A DNA stretch of 64,000 nucleotides, from positions 186,001 through 250,000 of the forward strand of contig PQWQ01000006.1 of the NCBI GenBank assembly GCA_002943765.1, read 5' to 3'. Of this stretch, positions 11,175 to 23,063 are shown one piece after another (position 1 is the first letter of the stretch; each line of letters begins with the position of its first letter). The notes below the pieces were generated by a model, which saw only the letters and a list, made by a program, of their open reading frames with translations, did not search any database and was not told where the DNA came from. The position numbers and the translations under genes are program-made. This DNA comes from Psoroptes ovis. Taxonomy: Eukaryota > Arthropoda > Arachnida > Sarcoptiformes > Psoroptidae.

Positions 11175-12719
11175 TTACAATGATCGACGAGCACTTTTGA
11201 TGATCAACAATATGATGATGAATAAAATGATTGATAATATAATTGGACCTAATGCTAAATGTAGCACAATACTAGGCATTTTTTCCATGTTTGGACCAAT
11301 TATAAATGGTGCAAATAACATTGGCAAACCTAATGCAGTATAATAGATTGAATTATGGCGATCATCTAATGAGGCATATGATGCTGAAAAACCAAATAAT
11401 GCTGGATTGACAGCTGATTGAGCATATCCAATCACAATGCAATCAATGATCAGTGCCCATAAATTCATTTGGAAATAATCTTGAATAATATATAAAGTAA
11501 TGAAACCAAGTGCAGCCAATGAAAGATGACCACATAATATCAATGAAATCGCCAAATATCTGGTAAAAACAACATTGAATAATCGTCCTAATGTATAAGC
11601 TGCTGAACCGATCGATGCCAGATTGGCAGCATCGCCGGTTGAAATGCCACGTTTTTGAAAATATGCATTTTGGAAACTACTGAAACCTATTTCGGTTAAA
11701 TTGTATGCGGCAAAAATAAATGTTATCAATGAATGATAACAAATACGTTTGAATTTATGACGATCATCATCTAATAATTTTTCTTGAGAAGATCCAGGCC
11801 ATTCATTATTGTTTCCGTAATCATTTCTATATTGACGATATCGATAAAGGAAAAATAATACCAATATAGAAATAGCGACTTGAATAAGAATTTGAAAACG
11901 AAATAAAATTAATATGATCCCGAATACAATCAAAATTATGCAACATACCACCGAATTCAAGAGCTCCTGAAATAAAAAATGGCGTTCGAAGATCATTTTT
12001 TCTATCATCAATAGAATCAAATATTATTAGATTTGTTGTTTCATTTTTTTGTCGACCACCATGTAAAAATGGTTTGACCATTATAGGCGAAAATATAGAT
12101 CCAACACCGTACATAAATTGACTGGCTTGTAATATCGATGATAAACGTTTACCTTGCCACATTTCCATTAGCCATGTTGTACAGATAGCGTTAAATGTAC
12201 CAAGGCCGAAACCGCTGCCATAAGCTGCCAAATAAAATAGTCCAATATTAGGCATCAATGGTATGAATGAATGAAACAATGATGCAATCATCATAATGAT
12301 TGAAAATGAAAATTGTCGATTTAGATATTTTTTAAAAATTTTGAATTTATATAAACTTGTATCTAGGGAAAAATCAATATTAAAAATAATTAGAATAAAA
12401 TCGTATTTCAACAACTAATTAGACATACAAAATGAGCCGGTAATACATCCACCACAGAAAAATGTAAAAAACAGCGAGACTGGACCTAAATCATTGGATT
12501 GTTCATTTTCACGGCTGAAAATAACCGACAAATCAACTAATGATGGTCCATAAACAGCTGTCGATAGACCCTAAAATGGAAAAAAAATTAAATTAATGAG
12601 AATTATTTCAATGAATAATTAAAAAATTGAGAACGTACAAATGCTATTTGACTGATGAACAATAATGTTGTATACAATATTGTCATTCCTTTGAGATTAT
12701 TAGCTGGTTCTGGCTCCAT
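11175..12719 (-). CDS. Major facilitator superfamily transporter, MFSD4-like
   Basis: Exons (minus): 12719-12639, 12570-12429, 12362-11949 and 11878-11175. Introns are 68, 66 and 70 nt, phases agree, and they total 1341 nt, giving 446 aa. The protein is almost wholly hydrophobic, with about 12 membrane segments. MFSD4-type features are AFGLSTAVYGPSLVDLS at the end of helix 1, GLFYLAAYGSGFGLGTFNAI and a Trp-rich block TTWLMEMWQGKR in the N-half. In the C-half, TEIGFSSFQNAYFQKRGIS, SAAYTLGRLFNVVFTRYL and NPALFGFSASYASL follow. The family includes MFSD4A and the sodium-dependent glucose transporter MFSD4B; substrate here is unknown. The intron inside GG|V in helix 7 is needed to restore frame and hydrophobicity. 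A hydrophilic loop with a WPGSSQEK stretch separates the two halves. Confidence 0.85.
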
Positions 12720-15700
12720 TGTTTAATATTTAATGATTTTTTAAAATTCCTGATTGTTAATTGGACTTTTACGAAAATCTTTTAAGATGATGATGAATGG
12801 CTCAAATTATCCAACAAATGATTAAAAAATAAATATATTATACTGTATTTTCCCTGAAAATTAAATCGTACAAAAAAAACTTTAAAAATTGTACATATGA
12901 TTATCACAATACGACGATGATGATAAAAATATCAATTATCAATGATAATTGATAAATAATAAATAATGATCATTAATCAAAATTTATTTATCGTAATTTG
13001 ATGCTTTATTATTGAATAATGAACTTGTTGCAATTGAAAATGATAAAAACATAAAGCATAACACTTTTGATTGTCTACAATATGATATGATAGGCTGTGA
13101 TTTATTAGCAATTATTAAATTGAATCAAATTAAAATTGTCACAATTTTTTAGGAAAAAAAGGTTGTTACAATTGATGTGTCCTCCTGATGAGTATCTAAT
13201 TAAAATTAATTGAATAGACATTAAAAGACAACAAAGCATCGCCGATCAACATTATGAACAGCTGTTTTTTCCTTTTAAATTTTTCTCTTCTCTGCTATAT
13301 ATAATATTTAAAAATATTCAAAATAAACGTATACAAATTAAATGTATTTAAAATCATGAAAACCAAACCAAAAAAAAAAAAAAAATTGATGCATCAATGG
13401 ACACTTTAGGTGTAATGTATAAATGATGATGTAGTGATGAACCTACTGCCACAAAGTCAATTATAAATGCATGGGAGAAACTGATGCAATGGCTGATAAC
13501 ACGACTATGTTTAAACGATGAAGCAAACGACGTAGCAATACCATCGATAGCTTAAAATGATCATAAATCACACATTTTTGAAAAAAAAATCAAATCATAT
13601 CACAACCAATCAAAATATTTTTGATTGATTGATTGATCGATTCAATGATTTATGATTGAGTGGAAAAGATCAAAACAATTATAATGAATCATTGTTAACC
13701 ATATTTTTCATTTATTTTGACCATCAATGTCAAATGATATTGATTTAGGGTTTTGGCCAACCAAAAAATAATTTCTCTTAAAAATTTCGAGCATCTTCAG
13801 TAATAAGTACAAGTGTGTCTATCATCGGTGTTGTCTTTGAAATGAATTTGCTCCGATTTCAATGTTTATTCATTCATTGTTCTTATTATCGTTTCCAATT
13901 GATGAAGCTTCTTTGATTGGAAAAAAATATGAATTGGTGTGCGTTGTGTGTGGTATTGCCTTAAAATACCATGAAAAATTTGGAAAATTTTTTCAGCTAA
14001 AAAACAATGAATCTTGGTTGTTGTGTGTAAATTTAGGTTTAATTCAAAGAAACCAAACAAAATACATCGAATGGCCAATGGTCGGAAAATGTCAAAACCG
14101 AAAACTCGTCAAAAGCCATCAATAACGGCATTGTTTTGCAAATTTTTACAATGAATCAAAGCAAAGCCAAACAATTATTAATCATTCTATGATTTATGTC
14201 ATTCAATAGTAGTCGTTTGTTACATTTGTTTAAGTAAAAAAAATGATCATATATTAATATTTAAAAATTTTGAATGACATTGTTTTATTATTTCTTATCT
14301 ATTTTTCAAATATCTTTTACTAGTCATGTGTCATGTGTATTTTTCCCAATTATCACCTTAACCATCAGTAATCATTTGGGAAAAATGTTTTTCTCAAAAA
14401 ATTCAAGGAAAAATCACAAGTGAATAAGCAGCAATGGATCAAACAAACAAATAATAATCAAATGATCGAATTAGAAATGCACCAGATATTTTTTGGAGTA
14501 AAAAAATGATGATGAAAATAAACGAAGGATTTACGGGATAATTTCCATTTTACCTGTGACAAATATAAAGAAAAAATTGAAAAAAGATGAAAATAAATTT
14601 TCTAATGGAAAACGATTCATTTTCCATCACATGATTATCATTATTAGAAATGGAAAAAAATTTAATGGCAAATTGTTCAACATGCCTTCATTTCATCATC
14701 ATCATCGATATTTTGCATAGATAAATATGAATAATTGTCATAGAAAATGATTGAAAAAAATAGAGAAATAAAATTGCTTTCAAAATTACTTTCAAAGCTT
14801 AATGATCATTTAAATCATTATCATCATCATCATCATCATATTTGTTGCTCAAACCTAATTCATATGTATATTTAGACATTTTTGTAAATATTTAAATATG
14901 AATTTTCGCTATTTGTTCGAAATAAAATTGTCAATTTTTAGAGTAAACAAATTCAGTACTGAAATATTTACAGGTTTGTCAAAGAAAAAAATATATATCA
15001 GGTTCAAATTGACTGACTAAACATAGTTTAACCGAAAAAAAAGAAAATCGTCATAATCATTATCAGCAATGTCTAATGAAATGGTTCAAGATGAACCATT
15101 TTTTATGAATATCAGTATTTATATTTTGAGATATTTTCAGCGAAATATGTTTCAAAGAAATATATTTCAAAGTAAAGAAAACAAAACAAAAAAACAAATA
15201 TCATCATCGTCATTATCATTATTACCATTTATTATTATTTATTGAGAATTATGAATAATGATTGTCACCATATTTGAAGATTTAGAGCCAGAAAAATATG
15301 ATCCAAATATCTATTTTTTTACACTCGACCAGATCATCTATTTTTCATTTTTTATTTTCGCTTGCATTGTATTTGTTTACTCTTATTCACCGAATTTTGT
15401 TTAATTCATATATTATTATTTACTTTGTTTTCCATATTGTGGAAATAATAATAATCGATATGATTAACGAAAAAAAGTAAAATAAAAAAAATGAATTCAA
15501 ATTCATTCATTTATTCATTATTTCATGGGTAAAATAACCAGAGCAAAGATTTTTTTTCCATTCTAATTTTTCAAGATTTATGCTATCGGCTATCATTACC
15601 ATAATTTTTCACTCTTTTTTTGAACACAGTTTCTCTTTGAACAATGATAATAATGATCATTCATTCATTATTATCAATTTTTTCAAAGAAAAAAAACAAA

Positions 15701-16266
15701 AATGTAACAATTCATTCGGTCGGATGAATTTTCTTCATTTTTTTTCGTCTATTCTTTTAAATTCTCTTAAACACAACATGTTTAATACAATAAAATGGTT
15801 TTTTTTTGTTCTTTTTCGTTTGCGAACCTTGACAATGGTTAATAGATAATACTACTAAATAGTAATAATAATGATATTTATAAGCATTTAAAAAGAAATA
15901 TTTGTATATCAAATCAAAGAGAAATTGATAATGACGATGACGATCATCTTCATCAATGATAATCATGATCAATTGCATTTGTCATTTTATTGTTCTTGTG
16001 ATCAGTTAAGAACAAAACGATCATTGAAAAGACAAAACTTATAGATCAAAATTTATCATCATCATCATATGTTTGTTCAATTTCATAGCTGAATTTATCA
16101 GTTGAAATTATACATTGAATTTGGCAAAAATTTGTTTGATAGATGCTTTCAAGTTATGTGCGTGTGATTAATCAAAATATATTGATAATTAATCTGAATT
16201 AAGTATAATTCAGCCATCTTTGAACAACGAACAATAAGATAAATAAAAGAAAAAGAAAAATAATCG
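12720..16266. other. Intergenic region, 3.5 kb, no defensible gene
   Basis: AT-rich DNA with A- and GAT-runs lies between the divergently transcribed transporter and the secreted Ser/Asn-rich gene. A GC-richer patch at 13440-13556 is open on both strands (about 38 codons each) and contains CATCGATAG, but has no splice or start context. Other short open frames (13862-14125, 15298-15480, 15580-15849) are compositionally simple and unsupported. The immediate upstream of 16267 has no TATA box. Confidence 0.5.
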
Positions 16267-17241
16267 ATGGCTAAATTATTTAAAATTAGAATTTGTTGCT
16301 CTTCCTTCATCATTATAGCCATGACTCAATCGTTTTTGGTTATTATGGTGAATGGTTTTAAAAATATTGATAAATCAGAATCATCATCATTAATGGCACT
16401 ATCAAAAAGAAGCTCAACATCACTATCCTCATCCTCATCGTCAAATTCATTATCATCAAATAGTAATAATCACAATGGTAAATTAGCGGCTACGAATACA
16501 GGTTTGAATAGCAATAATAATCATAACAGTAATAGTCTATCATCATCATCGAATTCTGGTTCATTATTCAAACCACTCATGTCATCATTTTTATCATCAA
16601 CATCGATAAATGGCGTACCGAATCCATATCCATTTCGTACAATGATAGGAAATTTAATGTTTCGACTAAGACAACATCGCACACAAATGTTACTAATACC
16701 GTCTGCCGTTCGTATTGTTTATCAATATCGCAGACCAATTTTAGATGGTTTAGCTTCAGCATACCAATCTTTAGTTGCTGCAAATCCAGTAGCATTAGCA
16801 AGTGCGCCCTCAGCTTCAAATGGAGCACGTGTCTCTGGCTCCGCAGACTTAGACGATTATGGACCGATGATGAATCATAACAAATTTCTTCATGACTCTG
16901 ATCCAATGATGACATCGGCAAGTAGTCCATTTTTACAAATGCTAACAGCAGCGTCAAATAATTTAGCAGCAGATAATCAACAAGGTAATCGCATTGTTTA
17001 TGATCAAGTGCCAAGAACCAATAATGGTGATTATCATCCACAATTGGCAATGTCACCAGGATTATATAATCTTATGACAGCAACAGCATATCAACAAGCA
17101 TTGCAACAAGCAGCAACATTAGAAACTCCAGCAAATCATCAAACAATAGAACCGTTAATCGCTGAATCAACTAATATAGCATATTCACCTGTTGAAGCGG
17201 CTGCCTTATATGACTCATATCAACCATATGAATTTATTTGA
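16267..17241 (+). CDS. Secreted Ser/Asn-rich protein, unrecognised
   Basis: A single-exon 324-aa protein I do not recognise. Residues ~9-31 (CCSSFIIIAMTQSFLVIMVNG) form a hydrophobic signal peptide or membrane anchor. Residues ~38-100 are Ser/Asn low complexity. A basic, ordered-looking block follows (PYPFRTMIGNLMFRLRQHRT, then LLIPSAVRIVYQYRRPILDG), which includes several Arg pairs that could be processing sites. The C-terminal half is Ala/Gln/Asn-rich with repeated AYQ-type motifs and ends YDSYQPYEFI. Codon use and the long open frame in AT-rich DNA support a real gene. It could be a cuticle-associated or extracellular-matrix protein, but that is only a guess. Its stop lies 95 bp from the stop of the convergent zinc-finger gene. 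Confidence 0.7.
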   Translation: MAKLFKIRICCSSFIIIAMTQSFLVIMVNGFKNIDKSESSSLMALSKRSSTSLSSSSSSNSLSSNSNNHNGKLAATNTGLNSNNNHNSNSLSSSSNSGSLFKPLMSSFLSSTSINGVPNPYPFRTMIGNLMFRLRQHRTQMLLIPSAVRIVYQYRRPILDGLASAYQSLVAANPVALASAPSASNGARVSGSADLDDYGPMMNHNKFLHDSDPMMTSASSPFLQMLTAASNNLAADNQQGNRIVYDQVPRTNNGDYHPQLAMSPGLYNLMTATAYQQALQQAATLETPANHQTIEPLIAESTNIAYSPVEAAALYDSYQPYEFI

Positions 17242-17336
17242 TAGTCTATATATCATTCATAATCTCATACTTTTCAATTATTCCTCATTCAACAAATAAT
17301 AATAATTTTCAAACTTACCTGTGAAATTTTCTTTAT

Positions 17337-20093
17337 TCATTCAATAATAATCGATTCTTGTCCACTTTCTTCTGTAATCGGTGCGATCGTAGTCGTTGAT
17401 AATGGAGCAGATTTTTTAGGAATTAGTGACCGTTTGATAATTATTGATTTAAGCGGTGATAATTTTTCATTGACATTTTTAACTGTATTATTACTTATAT
17501 TCATTGATGATGGAAGTAGTTGTCCGTTATTAACTCTCAAACTGCCGCCACTATATACATAAAAAGTTATATTAGGTTTTTTTGTCAAATCATTATTTTC
17601 ATTAGCATCATTATCACTATTGATTTCATTAGTGATGGGATTAGAATCCTTTAAATTTGAATGAGTCGAGCGCACATGATAATTGAGTTGTTGATTCGTT
17701 TTGAATTGTTTTTCACAATGATTGCAATTAAAATCTTTCCGTTGACAATGTTTATGATTTTGATGAGATATCAATTGATAGCGGGAACAAAATCGTTGAT
17801 AACAGCCTTGTACTACGCATTCAAATGGTTTAATTGATGAATGACATAGTTGATGTTTGTTCAGTCTTGATTGTTGGCATGTTCGAAATGGACATTGGCT
17901 ACAACTGAACATAAATTCAAAGAATGATTTATTTGAAAATAAAATCATAATATTTACCTGAATATAAGTTTTTTGTGCACATTAACTAAATGTTTATTCA
18001 GCGTCAGTGACGAATAAAATTTTTCTGCACAAGTATCACATTTATAAGGTTTGGTGTTACGATGGATACGATTAACGTGTGATTCGAGACAATCATCATT
18101 AGCAAATTCATCATTACAACCAGGATATGTACAACATTTCGATTGCAAATGTTTTTGACAATGTCGTTCATATAATTTCGTGTCGAATGATTTATATGAA
18201 CATTTTGAACATTTATTTAATTTATTCAAATGAAAAGATTGCATATGTGAACGCCACATGGAACGATTGATCAGTGTTATATCACAATATTCACAGCGAC
18301 ATGTTTGATGTTCAATAGTTTGATGAGCTTTCAAATAACTATCATTCGGAAATGTTTGAGAACAAATAGAGCAAATTGATATGTCGATTTCTGGATTATC
18401 AGATTGCTGTTTTTCATTATGCAATCGTATGTGCTGATTGTATTTATCAATATCTTGCGTCACAAATTCACAATCATTACAATTGAATGATGGCAAATTA
18501 TGCACCAAGTAATAATGTAATGATAATTCACGTTCAGATTGAAAACTAAATGAGCATTTTGTACATTCGAATATATAAAGATTGAATAATTGTTTTAATC
18601 GTTGCTGCTCATTATCATTTTTTTCGTTGGAATCATTTGTAGAACTAATTGCAGTCGAAATATCAGCAGATTGAGTTTCATCAATCGATTCAGAAGAAGT
18701 CGATTCGAATAAAATTCGATATTGATCATCATCATCAATACTTTTAGCATAATCATCATGATCATACATGAATGATGCTGATGATATAGGTGGCTGCCCA
18801 ATATTATAATTATGATCTTTATCAGGCGATGTTAAAATCGCAGCATTCTCATCGTCATCATTAGCAGATGTCTGATTCAATTCAACTTCATTTGTTGCTG
18901 TGAAAAATTCGTCAAAATTCAGGTCATTTGTATTCGTTGATGCTGATTCTTCCAAGGTGTTTGTCGTATTATTTTCTATGAACACTTCTAAACCAATATT
19001 ATCGTCATCCAAATAATGAATTAAATCATCGACTATGGAACCACTGGCATCATCATCATCATCATCAATATTGATCACTGGATCATTGATTGGTTGTATT
19101 TGATCACTTTCTTGTGGTTTTGATGATGATTCAAATGCAGAGTTTGGCAGTTGTTTTTGTTCAGAACACTTGATCGATTGATTGAAATGTTTTTCCAAAT
19201 CATTTTTCGTTTTAAACATCCGTTTACATTTGAAACATGGATGCATCATATATACAGACAAATGTGTTTCCTCAAAATGACTAGATAATTTTGATTTCCA
19301 ATCGGAATCATTAGCAGAATATTTAAATGAACAAAATGGCAATGGACAATATCCTGATTGAATTTTTTTTACATTTACATTATCACTCGTTGGGCTGATT
19401 TCGATCACTTTGCAACAATCGGTTGATAATGTTAGTCCATATGGTTGAATGAAGTGCAAAAATTTTTCACGGCGATGTTTAATTTGATGATGCATTAATC
19501 TTCTTTCTGATTGACAACTGAAACGACATTTCTTCTCAATCGTACACCTGAATTTTTTTTTACTGCTGTTTCCTGGCTTACATTGTTTTTTCTTTTTTTG
19601 ATTCAAATCACTTTCACTATCGACATTCTGATTTATTACTGAAATGGAAAAAAGATGAAAATAAATTTGAAAATTTTTTATTCCTTCAATTAAAATGATA
19701 CATACGAGTTTTCATATCGATTCCTAACATTCTATTATGATTAGATTTATGATCAAACCAATTTATTAATTTTACATTTGAATAATTATTATCGATTAAG
19801 GATGATTCAGGATCATAACGTTTTCGATACAATGATTGTAATTTATTATTCAAATATTCATATTGATTGATTTCAAATTGATATTTGTTGCTTGTATCAT
19901 TTTTAACAGTTTTATCTTTGTTGTTGATGAAACATTTGCAATTATCAAATTTAGCGCGACACAATGAACGTTGTTGTTCAAGCAATTTAATTATTTCATT
20001 TGCTAGGTCTAATTGACAGCGATATTCAAATAATCGATTCGCTATCGACAATGGTATGCCTTGATTTTTATCATTAGATTGTTCCATCTTCAA
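17337..20093 (-). CDS. Multi-C2H2 zinc-finger protein, ~878 aa
   Basis: Exons (minus): 20093-19706, 19638-17958 and 17904-17337. Introns are 67 and 53 nt, phases agree, and the total is 2637 nt. About 13 Cys2-His2 fingers are visible. Three lie near the front (for example HPCFKCKRMFKTKNDLEKHF). A roughly 190-residue acidic Asp/Ser/Asn-rich linker follows, then ten in the C-half, including YKCDTCAEKFYSSLTLNKHL, SCSQCPFRTCQQSRLNKH and NCNHCEKQFKTNQQLNYH. The last intron splits a finger (LIF|SCSQC) and restores frame, which strongly supports the model. The first ~130 residues are a Gln/Lys-rich, possibly coiled segment without fingers. It is a likely nuclear DNA-binding regulator. The mix of C-x4-C and C-x2-C fingers resembles HINFP/ZNF-type factors, but I cannot name an orthologue. 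A TTACAG just upstream suggests a 5'UTR intron. Confidence 0.85.
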
Positions 20094-20499
20094 TCATAAT
20101 CGGAGATATTGAATATTGAATCTGTAAGTAATCAAAATATAAATTTAGTTTTAAAAAAAATGAAAACAAAAGTATTTTGCAAAATTGTAATAAACCGTTC
20201 ATAGATGATGGTTTCAAATTTTTTACGTTGTACTTGACGTGTCATACTTTTTGAATGAAAAAAGGTTACAGTCACAATACAAATCAATTCGCTGTAATTA
20301 ACAAAAGAAATTAGAATTTTTACACTGTGACTATTACCAAGCAGACATGCTTGCAAATCGTGTTTGTCATGCCACATCTCAATCAAGTATAAAAAGACAC
20401 AAACAGTCGTCCAAAATCAAAAGATTTCACGATTCCCAACCATTTGTACAATTTTAATAAAAACTTATTTAAATTTAGAATCTATTAATTGATTTAATA
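20094..20499. promoter_or_regulatory. Bidirectional promoter region, zinc-finger gene / NDK
   Basis: A 406-bp head-to-head spacer. On the minus side, ATTACTTACAG ending near 20122 is a probable acceptor for a 5'UTR intron of the zinc-finger gene. On the plus side, a TATA box (20388-20395) precedes the kinase gene. Nothing else coding is supported. Confidence 0.45.
20388..20395 (+). promoter_or_regulatory. TATA box of the NDK gene
   Basis: TATAAAAA lies about 105 bp upstream of the kinase ATG, placing transcription start near 20415-20420. A clear TATA box is unusual in this window and fits a highly expressed gene. Confidence 0.5.
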
Positions 20500-21023
20500 A
20501 TGGCCGATAATACCGAACGCACATTTATCATGTTGAAACCAGATGCCGTACAACGTGGCATCGTTGGTGAAATAATTCGCCGATTTGAAGCCAAAGGTTT
20601 CAAATTGATTGCTATGAAATTCATGATGGCTTCAGAAGAATTACTTAAGAAACATTATGCTGATTTAGCTTCACGACCATTCTTCCCCGGTCTTATTAAA
20701 TACATGCAAATGGGTCCAGTAGTACCAATGGTTTGGGAAGGTTTAAATGCTGTTAAAACTGGTCGTGTTATGTTGGGTGAAACTAATCCAGCAGAATCAA
20801 AACCCGGTACTATTCGTGGCGATTTGTGCATTCAAACTGGCCGGTAAGTTTTTTATCCATGACAAAATTAATAAATTTTATTCATTTTTTTTATTTTTTC
20901 AGAAATATCATTCATGGCAGCGATTCAGTTGAAACAGCTAAACGTGAAATTGATTTATGGTTCAAACCTGAAGAATTGGTTCAATACAAAGCATCACAAT
21001 ATGAATGGGTTTATGAAAATTAA
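20500..21023 (+). CDS. NDK: Nucleoside diphosphate kinase
   Basis: Exons 20500-20843 and 20903-21023, with a 59-nt GTAAGT-TTTCAG intron; 465 nt gives 154 aa (human NME1 is 152). The enzyme transfers the gamma-phosphate of ATP to other nucleoside diphosphates through a phospho-histidine. Visible features are the nucleotide-binding N-terminus ERTFIMLKPDAVQRG, LASRPFFPGL (Kpn loop), GPVVPMVWEGLNAVKTGR and LGETNP...GTIRGDLCIQ. The active-site block NIIHGSDSVETA carries the catalytic His. The C-terminus YEWVYEN matches the group I cytosolic enzymes, which end YE. The intron lies immediately before the active-site block. No targeting peptide is present. A TATA box lies upstream and AATAAA downstream (21159). 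Confidence 0.97.
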
Positions 21024-21434
21024 TCAATTCAACTCAGAATTCTGTTCCATAAGATATTTTCAATAGAATTATAAAACAAATCGATTTTATCCATCATTTT
21101 TTCCAAAATTTTTTTAATCAAAATTACTTTAATAACCAAATTACAATGCGATAACAATAATAAAATGATTTCAAAAATCTGATCAATTATTTTCGCTTTA
21201 TATACAACAGCATCTTCAATTCATTCATCAATATTTTCAGATGAATTCATTCTTGAAAATTGAATATAAATTGATAAAATTTTGACCTGCAAATACTGCG
21301 GTCTGAAAAAGTTGATCCTTAATTTTCGTGAATCGTTGTGATCAATTATACTATCTAATCATTTTGTTCAAATTTCCAGTATTTGCTTTGTGAGTTTCAC
21401 TGTTTTATCTAGAACGATTTCGCATAAAATTACG
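21024..21434. other. Convergent 3' spacer between NDK and POT1-like gene
   Basis: A 411-bp AT-rich spacer holding an AATAAA at 21159-21164 for the kinase transcript. No coding signal is seen. Confidence 0.5.
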
Positions 21435-22848
21435 TTATTGTAGGGCGTATTTATCGTTTTCATAAAGATCGTCTAAATCATGTCGATTCATTTCAAGAAT
21501 TTCAGGTGGATTTTGCACATATTCAGTCATTTTTTCGTGCATTTCTCTAGCAATCAATGAATTTGGATGTGTACGTCTCAGAGATTGACCATATGTTGTT
21601 TTATCATGTAACATATATGAATAATATCCTGGATAAAAATTATCAGGTTTTATCACAATTTCAAATACTACGATTGTTTCGCAACATTTGAGATCGATTG
21701 CTTTGGAACGATGCTGACCGAACACATTCAAATATATCAACTGTTTTTTGTGATATATGCGATTAATTAAACGTCGAGAAAATGAATGATGATTGTCGTT
21801 TTCTTCAGTCATTTTAGCCACAATTGAATTCAATGACACCGATATATAACATGGATGATTTGCAACCAATTCATATGATGGTGTCCAGCAGCAAACGATA
21901 GTCTTTTTATCACAATTTCTAATGTTCCAAACTAGGAATGCTGCATCAATTATTTCATATTGATTGAATGATGATAACGATCTTGGTTTAGGTGCGTGCA
22001 ATAGGTTTTCAATTTGCCATCGACTTAATTCTTCCAATCGTTTTCTATCATAGGGTTCAAATGTTGGATTTTCAGCCAAAGTAATGGGATTGAAAATATC
22101 TTTATTATCAAACGATTTGAATATCTTTGAAACATGAGAAAAATTAGTTAGATCGAATTGAAATTTTAACAAAAATTACCACAATATTTCTTGGCAAGCG
22201 ATTTCGATGTATCAGATTTGAATTCAATGTTAAACGATGAATGCGTATGATATCACCAGTTTCATATTCGTAATAACTTTCTGATTTGACTGAAACATTA
22301 TCATCTTTCGAAATTGGTTCAATCGTTGTAGTGATTCTCTTTTTTACATTCACATTATTATTGATATTATTATAATTTGGATATAAACGAAAACGTTCAA
22401 ATGTTTCATCTTTTATCGTCATAATTCCACTATCATTATTATATGATACAATTACACCATATAAATTGACTAGTTGATTTGATGATGGTAATGGAAACAT
22501 TTGTAATATATCATTCAATTTTTTATATTCATAACGTTTCATGTGAATCTTATTAATATTTTCATCATTTTCGTTTCGATTTTTGATTGATTTTTCATTA
22601 GATTGTTTTTCTTTCGCTTTTGAGGGCTTTGATTTTGAATCGTTTAATTTTTGATGCATAGCTTTCATCTTCATTTTTGATATAATCAATGGGATTGATG
22701 TACAGTGGCCATATTCAGAAAATGATTGCGAAGGTGTTGATGATCTTGACGATGATAATGATTCTTCGGGATAAATAGGTAATTTATTTTGTGCTAAGCG
22801 ATATTTTCTTTTAGATATTTTATCATTATAATTAATATCTTTAGACAT
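21435..22848 (-). CDS. POT1: POT1-like telomere single-strand-binding protein
   Basis: Exons (minus): 22848-22180 and 22124-21435. The 55-nt intron is required to join NIV|IFKSFDNKD in frame, and 1359 nt gives 452 aa. After a basic, low-complexity N-terminus (~110 residues) comes the Telo_bind OB fold: LVNLYGVIVSYNNDSGIMTI, then YETGDIIRIHRLTLN (human POT1 has NGDIVRFHRL). NPTFEPYDRKRLEELSRWQI closes the fold. A second region contains DAAFLVWNIRNCDKKTIVCC and a Cys-pair block before SYMLHDKTTYGQSLRRTHPN, consistent with OB2. POT1 coats the telomeric G-strand and limits damage signalling and telomerase. The protein is much shorter than human POT1 (634 aa), so the C-terminal TPP1-binding part appears absent or unrecognisable. 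It is head-to-head with EED. Confidence 0.75.
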
Positions 22849-23063
22849 TATGATTGTACGTTTCGAGATAATTCAAATAATTTCTTATTTTCTATAAATG
22901 CTTATTTTCTAAAATGGAAAAAAACATAAACATTTCAATTTTTATTTCAAAACGCTGTTTATGAATTTGTACAAAAAACAATAACAAAAACAGAATAAAA
23001 ATATGAAAATATTATTTAAAATTTTGACAATCAAATTTTATCCATGTTTTCATCAGCGAAAAA
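22849..23063. promoter_or_regulatory. Short bidirectional promoter, POT1-like / EED
   Basis: Only 215 bp separate the two opposing start codons, so both promoters must share this AT-rich segment. No TATA box or named motif is recognisable. Confidence 0.45.

Noticed and set aside
13436..13556. Patch open on both strands upstream of the transporter
   Set aside because: No splice sites or start, and both strands equally plausible; possibly regulatory DNA.
20132..20386. 84-codon minus-strand frame in the zinc-finger/NDK promoter
   Set aside because: Lies across the promoter and a likely 5'UTR intron; Phe/Ile-rich, no homology.
22144..22180. Reading straight through the POT1-like intron
   Set aside because: Read-through stops at once; splicing GTAATT to CAAAG restores both frame and the Telo_bind alignment.
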